DNA of 64,000 bases, from contig OX485807.1 in assembly GCA_950295325.1 (NCBI GenBank), positions 3,600,501 through 3,664,500 of the forward strand, read 5' to 3'. Numbering within the stretch: the stretch's first letter is position 1; every line of letters starts with the position of its first letter. Of this stretch, positions 48,082 to 59,125 are shown in pieces. Under the pieces are notes generated by a model. It made no database searches, was not told the origin of the DNA, and was given only the letters and a program-made list of their open reading frames with translations. The position numbers were made by a program, and so were the translations under genes. The stretch comes from Polytrichum commune (lineage: Eukaryota; Streptophyta; Polytrichopsida; Polytrichales; Polytrichaceae).

Positions 48082-49854
48082 TTACAGCCTCCTCCAGAAG
48101 AGGTGGTGAAGAGCCGAAACTGCCAGGACTGTGGAGAGAGCGAGGAACAGCCATCCGCCGAAGGTGGCAATGATAGCACCTTGAATGTAGTCACAGAACT
48201 TGCTGACTACACCGCAAGTCGTTGGCCATGATGCGGATGGCACGCCGTTCCTTCCAATCCACGCTACCGCCAAAGCTGCCGAAGCCGCCGAGAAGAGGGC
48301 GCTTGCCATGAGCTGCAGAACAACATCAACCAGTTAAATTTATCACAAGAAATGAAAACATGAACTCAACTGTAGTAAACATAAGTGCGGCTAAAATTTC
48401 TTGCGGAGGAATAAGTCACTGAAAACGTACGCTCGGTAAATATTCAGGTGGATTACTAGTTGCATTCTGCTTCTGGAGCTTCATGTCTTTCGCTATCATC
48501 TAGATTCCGTCTTTTCTTGGTTACCGTTTAAAGTCTCATTCCAAACGTCTACAGTAAGAATGTTCTTGGGTATTAAGCGAAAAAAATAAAACAAACAACA
48601 ACCATTTGAATACATCACAAGAAGTGACAACAAGAACTCAACTGTAAGGATATAAATGTGCGGGGCTAAAATTTCTTGCGGAGGAATAAGTCACTGAGAA
48701 CGTACACTCGGTAATAAATCAAACTTGTTGGCTTAGTTGCATTCTGCTTCTGCTTCTTGTATTTCGCTATGATCATATTCCCCCATGTCTTAGTTAACGT
48801 TTAATTAAGGTCTCATTCTAAACGTCTACCGTGAGTATGCTGTCGTTGGATATCAAGTGAGAACTTTGACACAGAACAACAACCACTTGGATTTATCACA
48901 AGAAATGATAACAAGAACTCAGCTGTGAGGAAATGTGCGGGGCTAGAATTTCTTGCGGAGGAAGTCACTGAAAACCACTCGGTAGTAATTCAAACTTAAA
49001 TTAGTTGCATTCTGCTTCTACTTCATGTATATTTCGCTATCATCATTTCTTGGTTACCGTTTAACGTCTCAGTCTTAAACGTCTAGTAGTACCGGGATTA
49101 CATTGTTCGTGGATATTAAGTGAGAACTTGAAAAGGTGGCGGCCTTACAAAGTCCACAATGAATGTGAGCCATGCGCTTGGAGAGTAGCTGAGGGGGCCC
49201 CGTCGAGCGACTACGGCGATGCATGCTACCAGGGTTGCAAGTAAAGAATACACGAAGACAACGGCGTTTGCAATCAGCAACCACCTGCAGTACCACACGC
49301 AATTTGCCAGGTCAGAAGTCTGCTCTCCACACCTAGAGGTATGTATTATCCTAGTAGCATTCGAAGCACCGAAAATTTCATCTTGCGGCCCCGACTGATT
49401 ATCGGGCACAACTATGCCACTCATCATGGTCTTATACACAGCCGAACGCAAGACTTGCCAGGACATATATAAATGGCGTTGAGGACCGGAATATTTAGGC
49501 CGAAAGCTCCGTTCTCTTAAACATACGAAGTGAAGTAGTGCCATATTTTCTAGATCTCGCTTACACTAGTGTCAGCTACGGCATCAATTCAGTCTAGAGA
49601 TACTACTGCTGGCCAGTTGCACCAAAAGTACTGCGCGCTTACCTGAATGCAGGAAAATCGCGCCACCTCGCGGTTGCGTAACCGGATATTGTGATGACGG
49701 TCTGGTTTGACTTAAGGAGCACAACAATTGCAGAAAGAGTAGCGGCGGCTGTCAGCAGGCGAAGAGTGAGGTTGAGGCAGGTGTGGTAGGCGTGGTGTCT
49801 GAGTCGGCCTGGAAGGGCCTCAGCTCCAGTGTATACAACCTTCGGTTCCGACAT
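48082..49854 (-). CDS. CASP-like membrane protein, copy A, 3 exons
   Basis: Four-span membrane protein of the CASP-like (CASPL, DUF588) family, MARVEL-related scaffolds of the plasma membrane. Exons 49854-49643, 49284-49149 and 48312-48082 give 579 bases, 192 residues. Predicted spans are about 28-47, 71-96, 107-134 and 160-184. The family's conserved Arg in span 1 (Arg32) and Asp in span 3 (Asp115) are present, as are Trp145, Cys149 and Cys156 in the loop between spans 3 and 4. The start MSEPKVVYTG is the first ATG of the frame. The nine-residue loop signature of true Casparian strip CASPs is not seen, so a Casparian role should not be assumed. Intron 2 is built of three tandem repeats. A second copy lies 4.2 kb upstream on the same strand. 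Confidence 0.92.
48316..49130. repeat. Three tandem ~275-bp repeats filling intron 2 of CASP-like copy A
   Basis: ATCACAAGAA-type landmarks recur at 48342, 48613 and 48895. Each unit holds CTAAAATTTCTTGCGGAGGA (or CTAGAATTTC), AAGTCACTGA, AGTTGCATTCTGCTTCT, TTTCGCTAT, AAACGTCTA and a final GGATATTAAG or variant. The array spans nearly the whole intron, from the exon 3 acceptor to within about 20 bases of the exon 2 donor. Confidence 0.92.
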
Positions 49855-52800
49855 CGCTACAGCCGACTGTGAACCACGTCCCAAACAAACTCCTCAAACC
49901 TCTAATGGCCTGCTGTTCCACCAGAGAACTCTCTGCTCGTCTGCACACAAAGATAGCTTCACACCATCAAACTCAGGTTCTTATATTACTCCTTGCAATC
50001 CAGGCGGATGATCCTCTTACAATACACATGATTCCGCGTAGACCAAACCATCAACCGAAACTCTATCTGCTACTTTCAACAGGATCACCTCACGTATTCC
50101 CACTCTAGAGTTTATATGTGCCGCTTACATGGCTAGACTCACAACAAAGAGTCCGGGAATATGAAGATTGCAGGATCAGCATTCAGCAGCGAGAAGCAAC
50201 AGTTGCACCTTATAGCTGACACGATTTAGTCTTACCAGAAACACAAGCGAGCTGCAGTACCAGAATTTTGTTGTCAATCTAGCGGTAATAACTCTTGGGC
50301 TTGCGTCTAGTCCTCACCTTTGCCACCCGCGCGCAATCGTGCTTCACTAGAATGTTCTGTTTTTCCGAAGAACACACATATACACATCATACATGTCATG
50401 CAAGAGCACACTCACACATACATGAGTGTACCACAGTAGCGCCTACCATGCTGTACCACGCCCTAGCCCCTCCCCGCAACGACAATAATTGCCCCTTTAG
50501 ATGCCCTAGAAGCTCGGGTTGGGAGCATTACTTACTGACAATTTCTAAAGCGTCAACAGTGGCCGCAATAAACAACGGCTAGCCTCTCCAGATGTCACCA
50601 TTCTAGATAGAAACGTCGGCTTGCCCGGTCCCCATTGTTTTATAATCCCGAGGCAATTTTGTAGGCTGACTAATTTGTTTCCATGGTAATGCAGACTTTT
50701 CTGAGAATAATATTGCTGGACTTTCTGGGTGGGTATCGGATGGCCAAGAAACCATCTATCTTAACTTACAGGCTGTGATGATGGGATGATGACAAAGCTA
50801 CTGGCAGGAACTTACCTAGGGTCCACTGCAATTTTCCAGAGTTTTGAGGACGAATTAATTTTTTACAATGAGAGGAGTGGGCGAGACCCGGTTATGAAAG
50901 TGAGTGAGAGCCAGGTACACAGGACACTGATGTTTATTGTTGTTTATAATGATGAAGGTAACGGGTCGGCTTGGGGCTCCATGGTATCAGGCTGTGAAAG
51001 CTCTTGTCCTTGCAATTTGTAAAGTAAGTAATTCAGCTTTTTCTGTTCACCTTTTCAAACTCAAAGATTTATTGACCTTATACATTAAGTATGTACAGTA
51101 TAATGGCAGGCACATGGTGCCATTTGACAAAACCCCAACTAAGATAATTTCTCCTACACTGTAGTCCCTCTAAGTTTGTGCCCCAAGTACACATTCAACT
51201 ATTCAAGATTGGCTCATATTGTCTCAAACTGAATGTCGGCAAGAAGGCCACAGTGGGAAGCCTCTTCAATTACCTTTAAAACCTTATGTGAAAATTTCAT
51301 AGCAGTACATGACTTCTGATCCTCTTTGCAACAATTTTTTTTCAAAACACTTCCCAGGTTCTAGGACATATAGAGTAATTTACAAGCGCCACTTTGAATT
51401 GGATTGTTTCATCAATTCAAATCAATCTCTTCTTGCTTTCAACAGCAAGCTTGTAAATTCTATGACATTCCTTTTAAGTCTATCCTTCGTACACTGAGGC
51501 TACTCGTGCCTGCATCCCCATCTGAGGAACTCAAGGCATGATAGCTTATCAAGCAGACTGGGTGTTTGCGGTTAGGAAATAAAAGCAAGTGTGCATGGAA
51601 TTTGGAATTGCACCTGAAAATTGGCTAGTTAATTATGCAAGAAGATTGTTGAATAGTCCACATTGGCACTAATTTGTTGACTGGTTTGAAAAATTTGATA
51701 CTAATATTGTGGACCACAATTCTCCTTGAGGTAATGAACCTGTTATCATGTACTTTACATAGACGCAAGGAAATTAACTGGTCTGAAGTGAATTACCTTT
51801 TATTCATAAATTAAAATTTGATCTGCTCTTGAATACATACCAGCAAGTAGACAAGATGATGGATCCTTGTGTCCTTTTTGAATGTTCACCCTTGTCATTC
51901 CTCCTTTAGATTTTCAATCGTTTGTACCTGCTTTGCCATGCAACATGATTACGACAATATTACAAAGTTGCAACAGAATCCACAGATGCTTTTGTGTCAT
52001 ACTTGGGCATGCATGGCACATATTCTGGAGTCTAGATGAGCTTGATTGGCAGCTTCTTGGGGCCCTAATTGAAATTATACGTTGACACTAAAGGTGATCT
52101 GACTAAATGCAAAGAGTACGGTATGGCCTGGACTCTTACTTGGAAGAAGTTGAGCAATCCTGTCAGTAGGTGCAATTATTTACTCTTACCTTTGAGGTGC
52201 TGCAGTGCGTCATGTCCACTCACACACCGCTAGCATAGTGTCCTTTTCTTTGATGCGATATACTTGTGATTGACTTGTTCAAATGTATTACGTTTCCATT
52301 GAGTGCATGTGCAGTACTTCACTGCTGTAAGCATTTGCAAGTCTTTCCAACCACCCAACTTCATGATGATCATGTTTTAGATAACCTCCATGTATGCCTC
52401 TGTGCTGCTCAGGTGCAAAACTCTTCTCAGGAATTTTATACTCCATAATTACTGGATTCAGTGTCCCACGATTAACATCCAGCCCGCACTATATGTATGT
52501 TACTGGGAAGTTACGATGCTCTTTTGTCTGATTATCAGGACTCAGGAAGTTTTGTCAGACATTTAAAATTTGTATGTGAAACAGGCTGAAGGTGGGCCTT
52601 GGGAAGGTGTATCGTGCTTTGTGCTGCCCGGTGCCTTTGGAATGATTTAGGTATGGAACACGAACCTCTAGAGAATATATGAATTAAGTAGGTGCTCCCT
52701 TCCATCCTTGAGCAATGGAAGTCATTAGTACGTGCACTCTGTCCAAAGTGGAAATGTTCCAAAGGGCAGCAATGTCTCATCAGCCAGTACTTGCAGAGGT

Positions 52801-54009
52801 GCATCACAGCAACTGATGGGCCGTCAAGTTGTATATGAATCTGCAAATCTGCCCAATATTCTTGCAACTAATTGATTGATTGCAATTGTTTATGAAGACA
52901 AAGTAGGTGGTGGGCTGTGACTGACTTTGTGAGCACAAGTAGCTTTTGAAGTGTTCCAGTATGTAGTTTTCAAATTTCATCTTTATGCAACAACTATTTT
53001 CTGAAATGCCTGCAGAGGTGTTTTGCATAGTCCAATAAGTTAAGGTTATGATTTCCTGGTTGCCATGAATTTATTTATCTTCAAGCAAGGTGTTGTAGCT
53101 ACTGTTTCGGAACACAATTAGGAGTCCGAACTCTAGGAATTTATTTCAGAAAGATGTGGAATATTTTGCTACCTCATATCCAGGTAGCATACATACTTTG
53201 AATGCTTAAATTTCTTCCGGAGGGATGGATGCATGAATAAAAAAAAAGTCAAGTCTCTAAAGGACTCATCTGATCAAGTCTGAGGCTTTTGTGTGCACTG
53301 CACATGGTCTGCAATCAGGCAATAGCTTAGCCTCGTATTCTTTTTTGGGTTTACATCTCGATGACAAGGCTCTTACAACATGTTTGACTAGGGCTGTATT
53401 TGCAGAACGAAGAAGAAATCTGCAAGCAGCCCTTTCACCACCTGGACAGTAAATAATTCATTTCTTTTCAAAATGGTGCAACATCGTTGAAGGAGGGATG
53501 CAATGAACTGGACACAATGCATCAGAAAGACTTCGGCAGATTCACCACCTGGATTTGAAGATAACAGAGTGTTTTTATACATGCCAAACCCAGTTTGGAG
53601 CTTCGAATTGGGTGGAATGGCAGTGTTCCACTGTGGACATGGACATTTACTGCCGGCAAAGACTCCGGAACAGCGGGAGTTCAATTGCAGATACTACTTA
53701 CAGGAGTCAATGGGTCAATAGTGTAGCACTTATAGTGCGTCAGACCTTGAAGGTTGACACCGTCCCGGTGACCTTATTGGATCTTCTTGCTGGAGATTGC
53801 AAGGTTGGATACAACCACGTCCACAGAAGAGTGAATGACCATATACAGCCAGCTAAACTATTTAATCACAGGTTAAATTTTCCACACAGTTATACATTCT
53901 TAGGTTCGATGATACAATCTGCACGCAGACTAATAATTCTCGGTGCAGCTTCAAATCTGTGTCCAATATGTGCCTTCACAGTGATCCCGGGCCTGAAGAG
54001 TCTTGGAGT
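49855..54009. other. Region between the two CASP-like genes
   Basis: 49855-50580 is presumably promoter and leader of copy A; 53400-54009 presumably the 3' region of copy B. No further gene is recognised. The longest frame (plus strand, 53555-54013, 152 residues) has no family resemblance and runs into the antisense of copy B. A minus-strand frame at 52535-52867 is likewise unrecognised. Confidence 0.45.
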
Positions 54010-55364
54010 TTAGTACCTCGGCATGGCCAGCTGGTGAAGGGCGGCCACGGCCAAGAGAGTGGAGAGACTTAGGAAAGCCCATGCGCAGAAGCTGGCGATG
54101 ATGGCACCTTGGATGTAGTCACAGAATTTGGACACGTAACTGCAAGTTGCTCCCCATCCTGCAGTTGGCTGACCATTTCGCTTGATCCACAAGACGGCTA
54201 GTGCTGCCGAGGAAGCCGACATGATAGCGCTTGCGGCAAGCTGCGAACCACATAAGAGGAACCGGTTGAGTCCATATTGAGTTTACACAAGTAACGCCCT
54301 TATATTAGATAAAATTTTCTCATGTCTCGTGACTCTCAAGCCGAAATACCGTCCATACTAAATTATTCGTAAGATTTTGGAATGATATGTCCTGCTTACT
54401 GCAGGCTTCCCTTACCACTGTACACGAATTTTTGTTCTGCAGTTGTAGGGCTACATGGAAGGGTGATGGGGCTTACAAAGTCGAGGAGGAAAGTGATCCA
54501 TGCGCTCGGGCTGTAGCTGAGGGCACCCCGGCGGATGCACACAGCCAGGAATGCCAGGATGGCTGCAAATACAGCGTACACGAAGACGATGGCATTGGCG
54601 ACCAGAAGCCACCTGCACTATGTCCAAATATCGAAGGACGTTAGACATATGATTCTGTACGGACATTTCTTCAAGGAATAGAAATCACCTCAGGTTTTAT
54701 TAACTCCTGGATATTTCCATTGTGGTCTAGAATCATAGCTTGTTCCTCGCAACATTGTTCGGTTGCATTTTTTGTTCATGCCTCAGTTTACACAATGCTC
54801 TCCAAGAAGCCATACCCTAGCTGTATTCATTTAGCAGAAGAACTCTTGGACGCTGTGGTGGCCTACTAGAATTTGCAAGTGGTGAAGGTCACCAAAAAGG
54901 AGAATTGGGAAATTTATCTCAGTAGTGGAATTGCAAGTGCAAAAGCTTCGAACCAACGGAAAAGCAAGCATCTCCGCTTCTCCTCGAGGCTGTGACATTG
55001 AGTTCCCAAAGGGCAGCTGTGACGAATCACAAGGAAATTAATGCTACTCAAGTACTGGTGACCTGAATTCGTCCATTAACTAACACGAACGGAGAAATTT
55101 CAGATGCAAGTATTATCGAGGACCCACTTACTTAAATGCGGAAAATTCCGTCCACCGCGCAGTACTGTGGCCACCGCCGGAGGTGCGAATAGTCTGCGTG
55201 GACTTAAGAATAACGATGATCGCCGCTGCTGTGGCGCCGACCGTGAGCAGGCGGAGGAGCAAGTTGGAGCAGGTGTGGAATGCGCGGTGCCGGTGGTGAA
55301 ACGGCCTCCCTTCCGCAGGCCCAGTGTACAGCACCTTCCCAGGAGCACTTTCTACTGTCTCCAT
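54010..55364 (-). CDS. CASP-like membrane protein, copy B, 3 exons
   Basis: Paralogue of the gene at 48082-49854. Exons 55364-55132, 54612-54477 and 54240-54010 total 600 bases, 199 residues. The intron positions and phases match copy A, and exons 2 and 3 have exactly the same lengths (136 and 231 bases). Spans lie at about 35-54, 78-103, 114-141 and 167-191. Arg38, Asp122, Trp152, Cys156 and Cys163 correspond to the conserved residues of copy A. The N-terminus is longer (METVESAPGKVLYTG, then a His-rich PFHHRHRAFH) and the first extracellular loop is Gly-rich (TSGGGHS). The introns are shorter than in copy A and lack its tandem array. Confidence 0.92.
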
Positions 55365-56039
55365 TGCAAGCTGCAAAGTCGCAGTCTACCGCTCCAGCAA
55401 GCCAAATCCCTCAGATCCCAAAATCAATCGTTGGCCCTGCATGCATACATTGCAGTTAGGTTTGTTAGGCCTGGAGTTAGTTCATTGTTTCGCTCATGAG
55501 TTGCTTACTAGGATCACGCACAGAGCTGCAACTACCTTGCAGCCAGCTCAAACATACTGCCAGACTCTCAGGGTATGATAATGCATGCAGGATGTGCTCA
55601 AGCTTAATTTCTTAGCAATCATGTGATCTCACTCAGGCCCAAGATCGATTCTGAAACTCCCCTAATCTGCTGATCGGAAAGGAGTTTCAAGATGGCATAC
55701 ACACCTAAGCTTAGTACACACTAAACGCCTTGAATTTCTCAGTGCTGCTACTGCAACTGAGATGCAGCTTTTAGTACCCACCCGGAGTTGCCTACTTCAC
55801 TTCCGAATTAGACTACCCAGACTCTTTCTCTCGCTCTAAGTTAGCTACATTCAGACGCAATTCACAGACGGACACAGACAGACAGACAGAGAAACAGACC
55901 ACCCACGCAGACTCACTGACAGGGAGACAGACCTTCCAGCGACCAGCTAGCCACCATCGCCACACCCCCCGCAACAATAATTGCTGTTCAGGCTCTGACA
56001 TCCCCCGTCAGCATCCTTCTGCAGCCTTTTCCATGCTCA
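55365..56039. other. Upstream region of CASP-like copy B
   Basis: Presumed promoter and leader. An ACAG simple repeat lies near 55868-55890. No gene or clear TATA box was identified. Confidence 0.4.
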
Positions 56040-56785
56040 TTGGTTCAGCATCCACTCATCAATTCGAGCATCAAAATCTGAATTACACCAAAGGAGCTGT
56101 TGATCAACATTAGCAAAAATGGCCATCAGGAGCAGAATCCCAAAACCCACGAACTTTTCTTCCACCTCGACCTGTGAGCCACCTGTAGGTAATTAGGCAT
56201 CTGAACCATTATAAAATTATCTCTCTCTGACTCTCAAGCTTGCAAGCTCTCGTGTTGGTAATTAAAGATAACAAAGCAGCCGATGATCGACATTCACCAA
56301 AACGCCCACCCAAAAACCTCGAACTTTCTTCCACCTGGTTGTGTGACGAACCTGTAGGTAATCAAGCATCTGACCCAATATAAAAATTATTTAACTCTGG
56401 CCTTCAACTTTGCAAGCTTGTGCCAGTAAATTTGTGAAATGTGATAGGACGTTGGGAAAACAATCAAGGTAACTTACAATTGAATGGTAGATGCAGTCTG
56501 CAGTATACCAAAGAAGAACATTGATATGGCAGTTAGTGTGGGTGCAATATTAGTGTGCATCTTTAAAAACCAGCATATTTCTATGCTCTTTCAGCATCTA
56601 CACACCAAATTGAGCATCACCATCTGCCTTACATCAAAGCAGCTGGTGATCGCATTCACAAAAAATGTCCACAAGCAATGTGATCCCCAAAAACGCAAGT
56701 TTTTTCCCAGCTCAACGTGTGAGACACCTCAAGCTGTAAGTAAGTATCACTCTTCTTATACGAATATCTGCAACCTTCAACCTTG
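56040..56785. repeat. Three diverged ~180-bp repeats upstream of CASP-like copy B
   Basis: Copies at about 56040-56240, 56265-56425 and 56585-56785. Shared marks are GAGCATCA, ACACCAAAG or ACATCAAAG, AGCTGxTGATC-like, CCCAAAACCCACGAAC or CCAAAAACGCAAG, CACCTGTAGGTAATTA-like and CTTCAACxTTGCAAGCTTG-like. Copies 2 and 3 are separated by unrelated sequence. The third copy is cut by the MITE that starts at 56786. Confidence 0.65.
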
Positions 56786-57102
56786 CTACACTAAATATGA
56801 TATTTAGTGTCATATGGTATTTTATGTCACTACGGTAACTTTTTGGATGACACTTCTTATGAATAAGTGAACAAATATTGTCATGGATGATGGATGAGTT
56901 CATCCATTGGCCAAAACCTTACCTTCTCTTGTCAGCAACTAGTGATGAAATATTGTCATGGATGATTGAAATTTGGATGAAAAATCACTCGACAAATAAT
57001 GTTGGGTTAGCATTCAGTGTTGGTGACACTATGCCGCGGTTTGCAATTACTCTGGAGCAAGACAATTAGAATTGGTGGCACTGAATATCATATGTAGTGT
57101 AG
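56786..57102. mobile_element. MITE, 317 bp, with palindromic terminal repeats
   Basis: The terminal inverted repeats are about 27 bases with three mismatches, starting CTACACTA. Each terminal repeat is itself nearly a palindrome: CACTAAATAT, one base, ATATTTAGTG. The interior holds TATGTCACTACGGTAAC and ATGACACTT, as in the copy at 44461-44757, and no gene. The right flank has no evident target duplication. Confidence 0.82.
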
Positions 57103-58792
57103 TATCCAGGGTCTCCAGTAAGATTCAGTCTTGCAAAAGGCTTGTTGAGCCTGTCATGAAAGTAATTGTGATATGGTGAAAAGTAAATTCTGCAAGACCT
57201 TGTTCATTTAGAGTCAAGACTTGGCTACAGTAGACCTTGACAATGTAGGCCCTCAGATCTAGAGTAGGAAATACGTTATCTAACCTCAGCCTGGAAAAGT
57301 ATGTGATGAGTGCAGCCATAATTCTAACTTCGATCGAGAAAGTGCAAATTTTTGTTTTACATCTTTGATTGTCCATGAAACCACGCATCGTTCGATGTAC
57401 TGACAAACTAACCTAGGGAGTCACAGCAGGCACCTTCTTGCATGGCCACAAGAATGAGGTTCTAAGTTAAGTGTCGGTGCCCATGATTGACATTTCAAAT
57501 GTTTACATATACACATAATCAGACAATGTCACAACCACACATGCTTCATTTGGTGGATGTCAAGAGTCTAGGTGAAGCTGATCGGTGTGCAACCTAACTA
57601 ATTTCCTACATATAACGTACGAAAAAGCCACACGGTCGATGCTGACCTTCCTGTCTTCCAATGCCTTCTCTACCATTTTATTATACAAGTAAATTGATAA
57701 TCAATGCATTGTGTGCCCCTATGACATTCCTGCATACGCAAAGTAATGAAATTCTTGAAGGAGTCAACTGGTATGAAGAACAAAACCAAAGACATCGTGT
57801 GGTGGCCACGGATTTGGAGAGATTTTTCTTTGTTTTGTGGTTTCCATTTTGTGAGAGGTTCCAATTAATAGATGTACCTATTTATCTATAAGCTAGTTTT
57901 GTCTTATCATGCATACTTGGTCAATGGCTGCTACAAAGAGACCCACATGATTGTACCTCTCAAGTCATATACACGACGTCCAACGAATAAGTTAGAGAAC
58001 CTTACATTTGGTAACATTTTATGAACTCGATCTAGAAAATAAGTTACACATAGATTATCAAGGATCGTGAGAAATTGTGAATCGCCATTTGCATGGACTT
58101 CACTTATGTTTCTTGCATTAGAGAGACATTACAAGTTGAGAAGATTTTATAAACTTATAATGGGCAAGTAGGGTGAGCCTTCCGTGGTGTAAAACTGTCA
58201 TAGGTAGTAGATACCTTCGGCCCAATATAGAGTTCCATGCAAAATATGCCATTTTTGCATTAGATTAAGCTCGTTCCCATGTAGAAGATTCCAGCATGTC
58301 CGAGGCATTCTATGATTTGATTTTCCTGGAAATAGGAGTCATTTGCTGAAAATTTTGCCCAAACTGACACATCCTGTGCTATTAGATCCTTTGAATTCAC
58401 GTAACTTGTAAAGAATATCTAAAAACCTTACATCTGCTTCCAATACCTTCTCCATTGGTCCTTGAAACCCTCATGAGAATCAACTTAGATCCTCCTCAAG
58501 TCTACATTCTCCACCAATGAGAGATCCTTTACCAAAGTTGACTGGAATTATTTACCCTCAAGCTTCCCTCAATCTGTTGGGTAAAGTAGCCGTCGCGTCT
58601 GGTAGACACTGGACAAACTCATTTCTAATCACCGCCCCAAGTCTTAATACATAGAGTCCCTTAAAGCTGTGAAGTTCCATACATGTAGTTGTCATTCTCT
58701 AATTTGGAATGTTGGAAATGGGTAGTGACCAGGTGAGAGAGGAGTTATAGTACACCTATATTCGATCAGCACTCCATTGGCATCCTATAGGG
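57103..58792. other. Intergenic DNA, no gene recognised
   Basis: Short frames only (at most 93 codons) with no family resemblance. Moderately AT-rich. Confidence 0.45.
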
Positions 58793-59125
58793 TATTGGAA
58801 TTTCGACCAGGGTGGGATTGAATTTCGATAAGGCTAGAACCAATGGTGTCATGACACATGTCTTGGTTTTGAGTGCTAAAGTGAGAAGGAATGAATGAGT
58901 GGTTAAAATGAGCGGTAATGGCGGACTCTACATATTGGTAGTATGTTTGGGCCAACTTTTGGCTTAAAATTTCCACAGTGGTTTCAATTTAAGGAATAAA
59001 ATTACCGAAAAATTTGCAGTCCTCCTTATTGCTATTGTCGTACACGGGATTTTTTTTGGCACCGCCTTATACTTCTCCAGATCTGGCGCATAATCCCTTA
59101 AGTGATTGGTTATGGGCGCCTCTAC
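58793..59125. repeat. About 325-bp direct repeat, copy 1
   Basis: Landmarks are GGGATTGAATTTCGATAAGG, CATGACACATGTC, TGCTAAAGTGAGAAGGAA, GTCCTCCTTATT and CTTAAGTGATTGGTTATGGG, all found again in the same order at 63080-63396. This copy keeps several CG dinucleotides that are TG or CA in the other. Confidence 0.88.

Noticed and set aside
53555-54013. 152-codon plus-strand frame between the CASP-like genes
   Set aside because: No family resemblance, no splice or start support, and it runs into the 3' end of CASP-like copy B on the other strand.
57661-57891. 76-codon frame as a gene
   Set aside because: Isolated short frame without homology, start context or neighbouring exons.
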